From: Nitrospinaceae bacterium
Lineage (GTDB): Bacteria; Nitrospinota; Nitrospinia; Nitrospinales; VA-1
Assembly (NCBI GenBank): GCA_029261435.1
Contig: JAJDBI010000042.1
Span: 1-13,762, forward strand
Length of the DNA: 13,762 nucleotides
Direction of reading: 5' to 3'
Under the pieces are notes generated by a model. The model searched no databases and was not told the DNA's origin. It saw only the letters and a program-made list of their open reading frames with translations. Within the stretch, counting starts at the first letter, position 1, and the number at the start of each line of letters is the position of its first letter. The translations under genes and the position numbers were made by a program. This document shows, piece after piece, positions 12,839 through 13,762 of this stretch.

Positions 12839-13762
12839 CTATTGGTTCAACTTAGCTTCGGTTCGGGTTGAGGACAGGTATTTTTCTATAACGCGGACAA
12901 ACTTTTCTTCAGACACAGCGCCGGAAAACATTTCACCGGTGACAGTTCGGGTTTCTGGATCGTAGGCCCCTAAAATAAAAGTCGGGGTTCCTTGAATTCC
13001 CAATTCAGCGCCATCACGAATATCATTTTTTACCCGCTCTGCATATTTTCCATTGCGCCAGCAAAACTCAAAATCCCGAATATTCTCAACTCCTGCGAGC
13101 TTGGCCAGATCCAAAACTTCCTTGTCACTTGCGGAGTTGGAAATATTTTTATAGAAAAGGTCTTGAAGCTGCCAAAACTTATTTTGATCCCGGGCACATT
13201 CGACCGCCTGGGCAAGCCCTTGAGCTTCTTTATGAAAGGGTAAAGGGAAATGGCGGTAGCCAAACTGAACTTCGCTGGAGTATTTCTTTCTAACCTTTGC
13301 CAAAGTGGTTTGTACCCGCTTGCAAAACGGACATTGGAAATCTGAGTACTCCAACACAAAAACCCGCCTGGTTGAGGGAGCTTTTTCCTCCGCCCACACC
13401 ATGGCTGTACCGAGCCCAGCCACCAAACGAAAGTCATTGGGGGGTGTTAAATAAACCTTCACCCAGCCCTTTTTGACCGCATTCTGATACTGCCGCTCGA
13501 TATGAACCTGCTGAAAACTTTTTTCCAGGTAGTCGCGAATTTCACCACTCACCTGTGAAAGGTTTCCCAGCTCCTTGATGCCAGGGTTGCTGTCATAGAA
13601 CTGCTTGATTTCTGCTTGCGTCACCTTTGGGGCCTGCTCCGCAACCGAGCCCGGATGCTTTTCTGCAAGCTTATCGAGAATTTTTTCCTTCAAAGCGCGA
13701 GTCTGCATTTCATGCAGTTGCTTGAGAGCTTCCTGAATACGAATATGCTTGAGCTCATCCAG
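12839..13762 (-). CDS. SurA-like helical region fused to DsbA-like thioredoxin fold (5' end outside window)
   Basis: The frame is open to the window edge: 18 codons precede the first ATG in view at 13708, so the gene is truncated and its start and probable signal peptide lie beyond 13762. The visible 307 residues begin with a charged helical region (LDELKHIRIQEALKQL, KVTQAEIKQFYDSNP near 46-61, and EIRDYLEKSF) resembling the SurA N-terminal chaperone region that often precedes parvulin domains. A DsbA-like domain follows, with the active site FQCPFCK (CPFC at 144-147), a FGYRHFPLPFH strand and the cis-Pro loop GTPTF at about 258-262. CPFC thioredoxin-fold proteins oxidise or isomerise disulfides in the periplasm. 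The immediately following DsbD alpha-type protein could be its redox partner. I see no metal-binding oddities. Confidence 0.88.
   Translation of the reverse strand: MDELKHIRIQEALKQLHEMQTRALKEKILDKLAEKHPGSVAEQAPKVTQAEIKQFYDSNPGIKELGNLSQVSGEIRDYLEKSFQQVHIERQYQNAVKKGWVKVYLTPPNDFRLVAGLGTAMVWAEEKAPSTRRVFVLEYSDFQCPFCKRVQTTLAKVRKKYSSEVQFGYRHFPLPFHKEAQGLAQAVECARDQNKFWQLQDLFYKNISNSASDKEVLDLAKLAGVENIRDFEFCWRNGKYAERVKNDIRDGAELGIQGTPTFILGAYDPETRTVTGEMFSGAVSEEKFVRVIEKYLSSTRTEAKLNQ

Noticed and set aside
13030..13437. 135-codon minus-strand frame inside the DsbA-like gene
   Set aside because: It overlaps the CPFC-containing frame on the same strand in another phase and shows no homology-like pattern.

Overview
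This window comes from a Gram-negative bacterium. It encodes a TonB-dependent outer-membrane receptor, several exported proteins with signal peptides, and periplasmic thiol-redox proteins. Moderate base composition, a DHH-CBS-tRNA nucleotidyltransferase fusion and an AzgA-type permease with a TTG start would fit a marine deep-branching lineage such as Nitrospinota or a Deltaproteobacteria-like group. That placement is an impression, not a demonstrated assignment. Every convincing gene lies on the minus strand, so transcription runs from high to low coordinates.

Layout in direction of transcription: (a) 13762-12313 holds the 5'-truncated end of a SurA-like/DsbA-like thioredoxin-fold fusion and, 10 bases later, a stand-alone DsbD alpha-type domain protein, so this is a periplasmic thiol-redox pair. 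(b) 12208-8213 holds a large DHH phosphoesterase-CBS-CBS-poly(A) polymerase/tRNA nucleotidyltransferase fusion followed closely by an NCS2/AzgA-type purine permease. These look like core genes. (c) 8144-7003 holds two adjacent leucine-rich-repeat proteins, one cytosolic and one exported, behind an extended -10 promoter. (d) 6856-281 holds five consecutive genes for envelope proteins: a small His/Cys-rich exported protein, a TonB-dependent receptor, a BNR-repeat (sialidase-fold) protein with unusual CPCC and CPH motifs, an FGE/SUMF1-domain protein whose catalytic cysteines are replaced, and an exported amidohydrolase carrying a His-rich insertion. (e) About 174-98 is a tRNA-Glu(CTC)-like sequence with an intact 3' half and a degenerate 5' half.

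The most interesting part is block (d). Four of its five products carry potential soft-metal ligands in family-atypical places, next to an outer-membrane receptor. I infer an envelope system for acquiring or handling a transition metal (copper is one candidate), possibly with an associated exported hydrolase. The tRNA relic at its far end could be the scar or attachment site of an inserted segment. Neither inference is proven by sequence alone. The five genes are not tightly packed (gaps of about 110-200 bases, some with hairpins), so they may be several transcription units.
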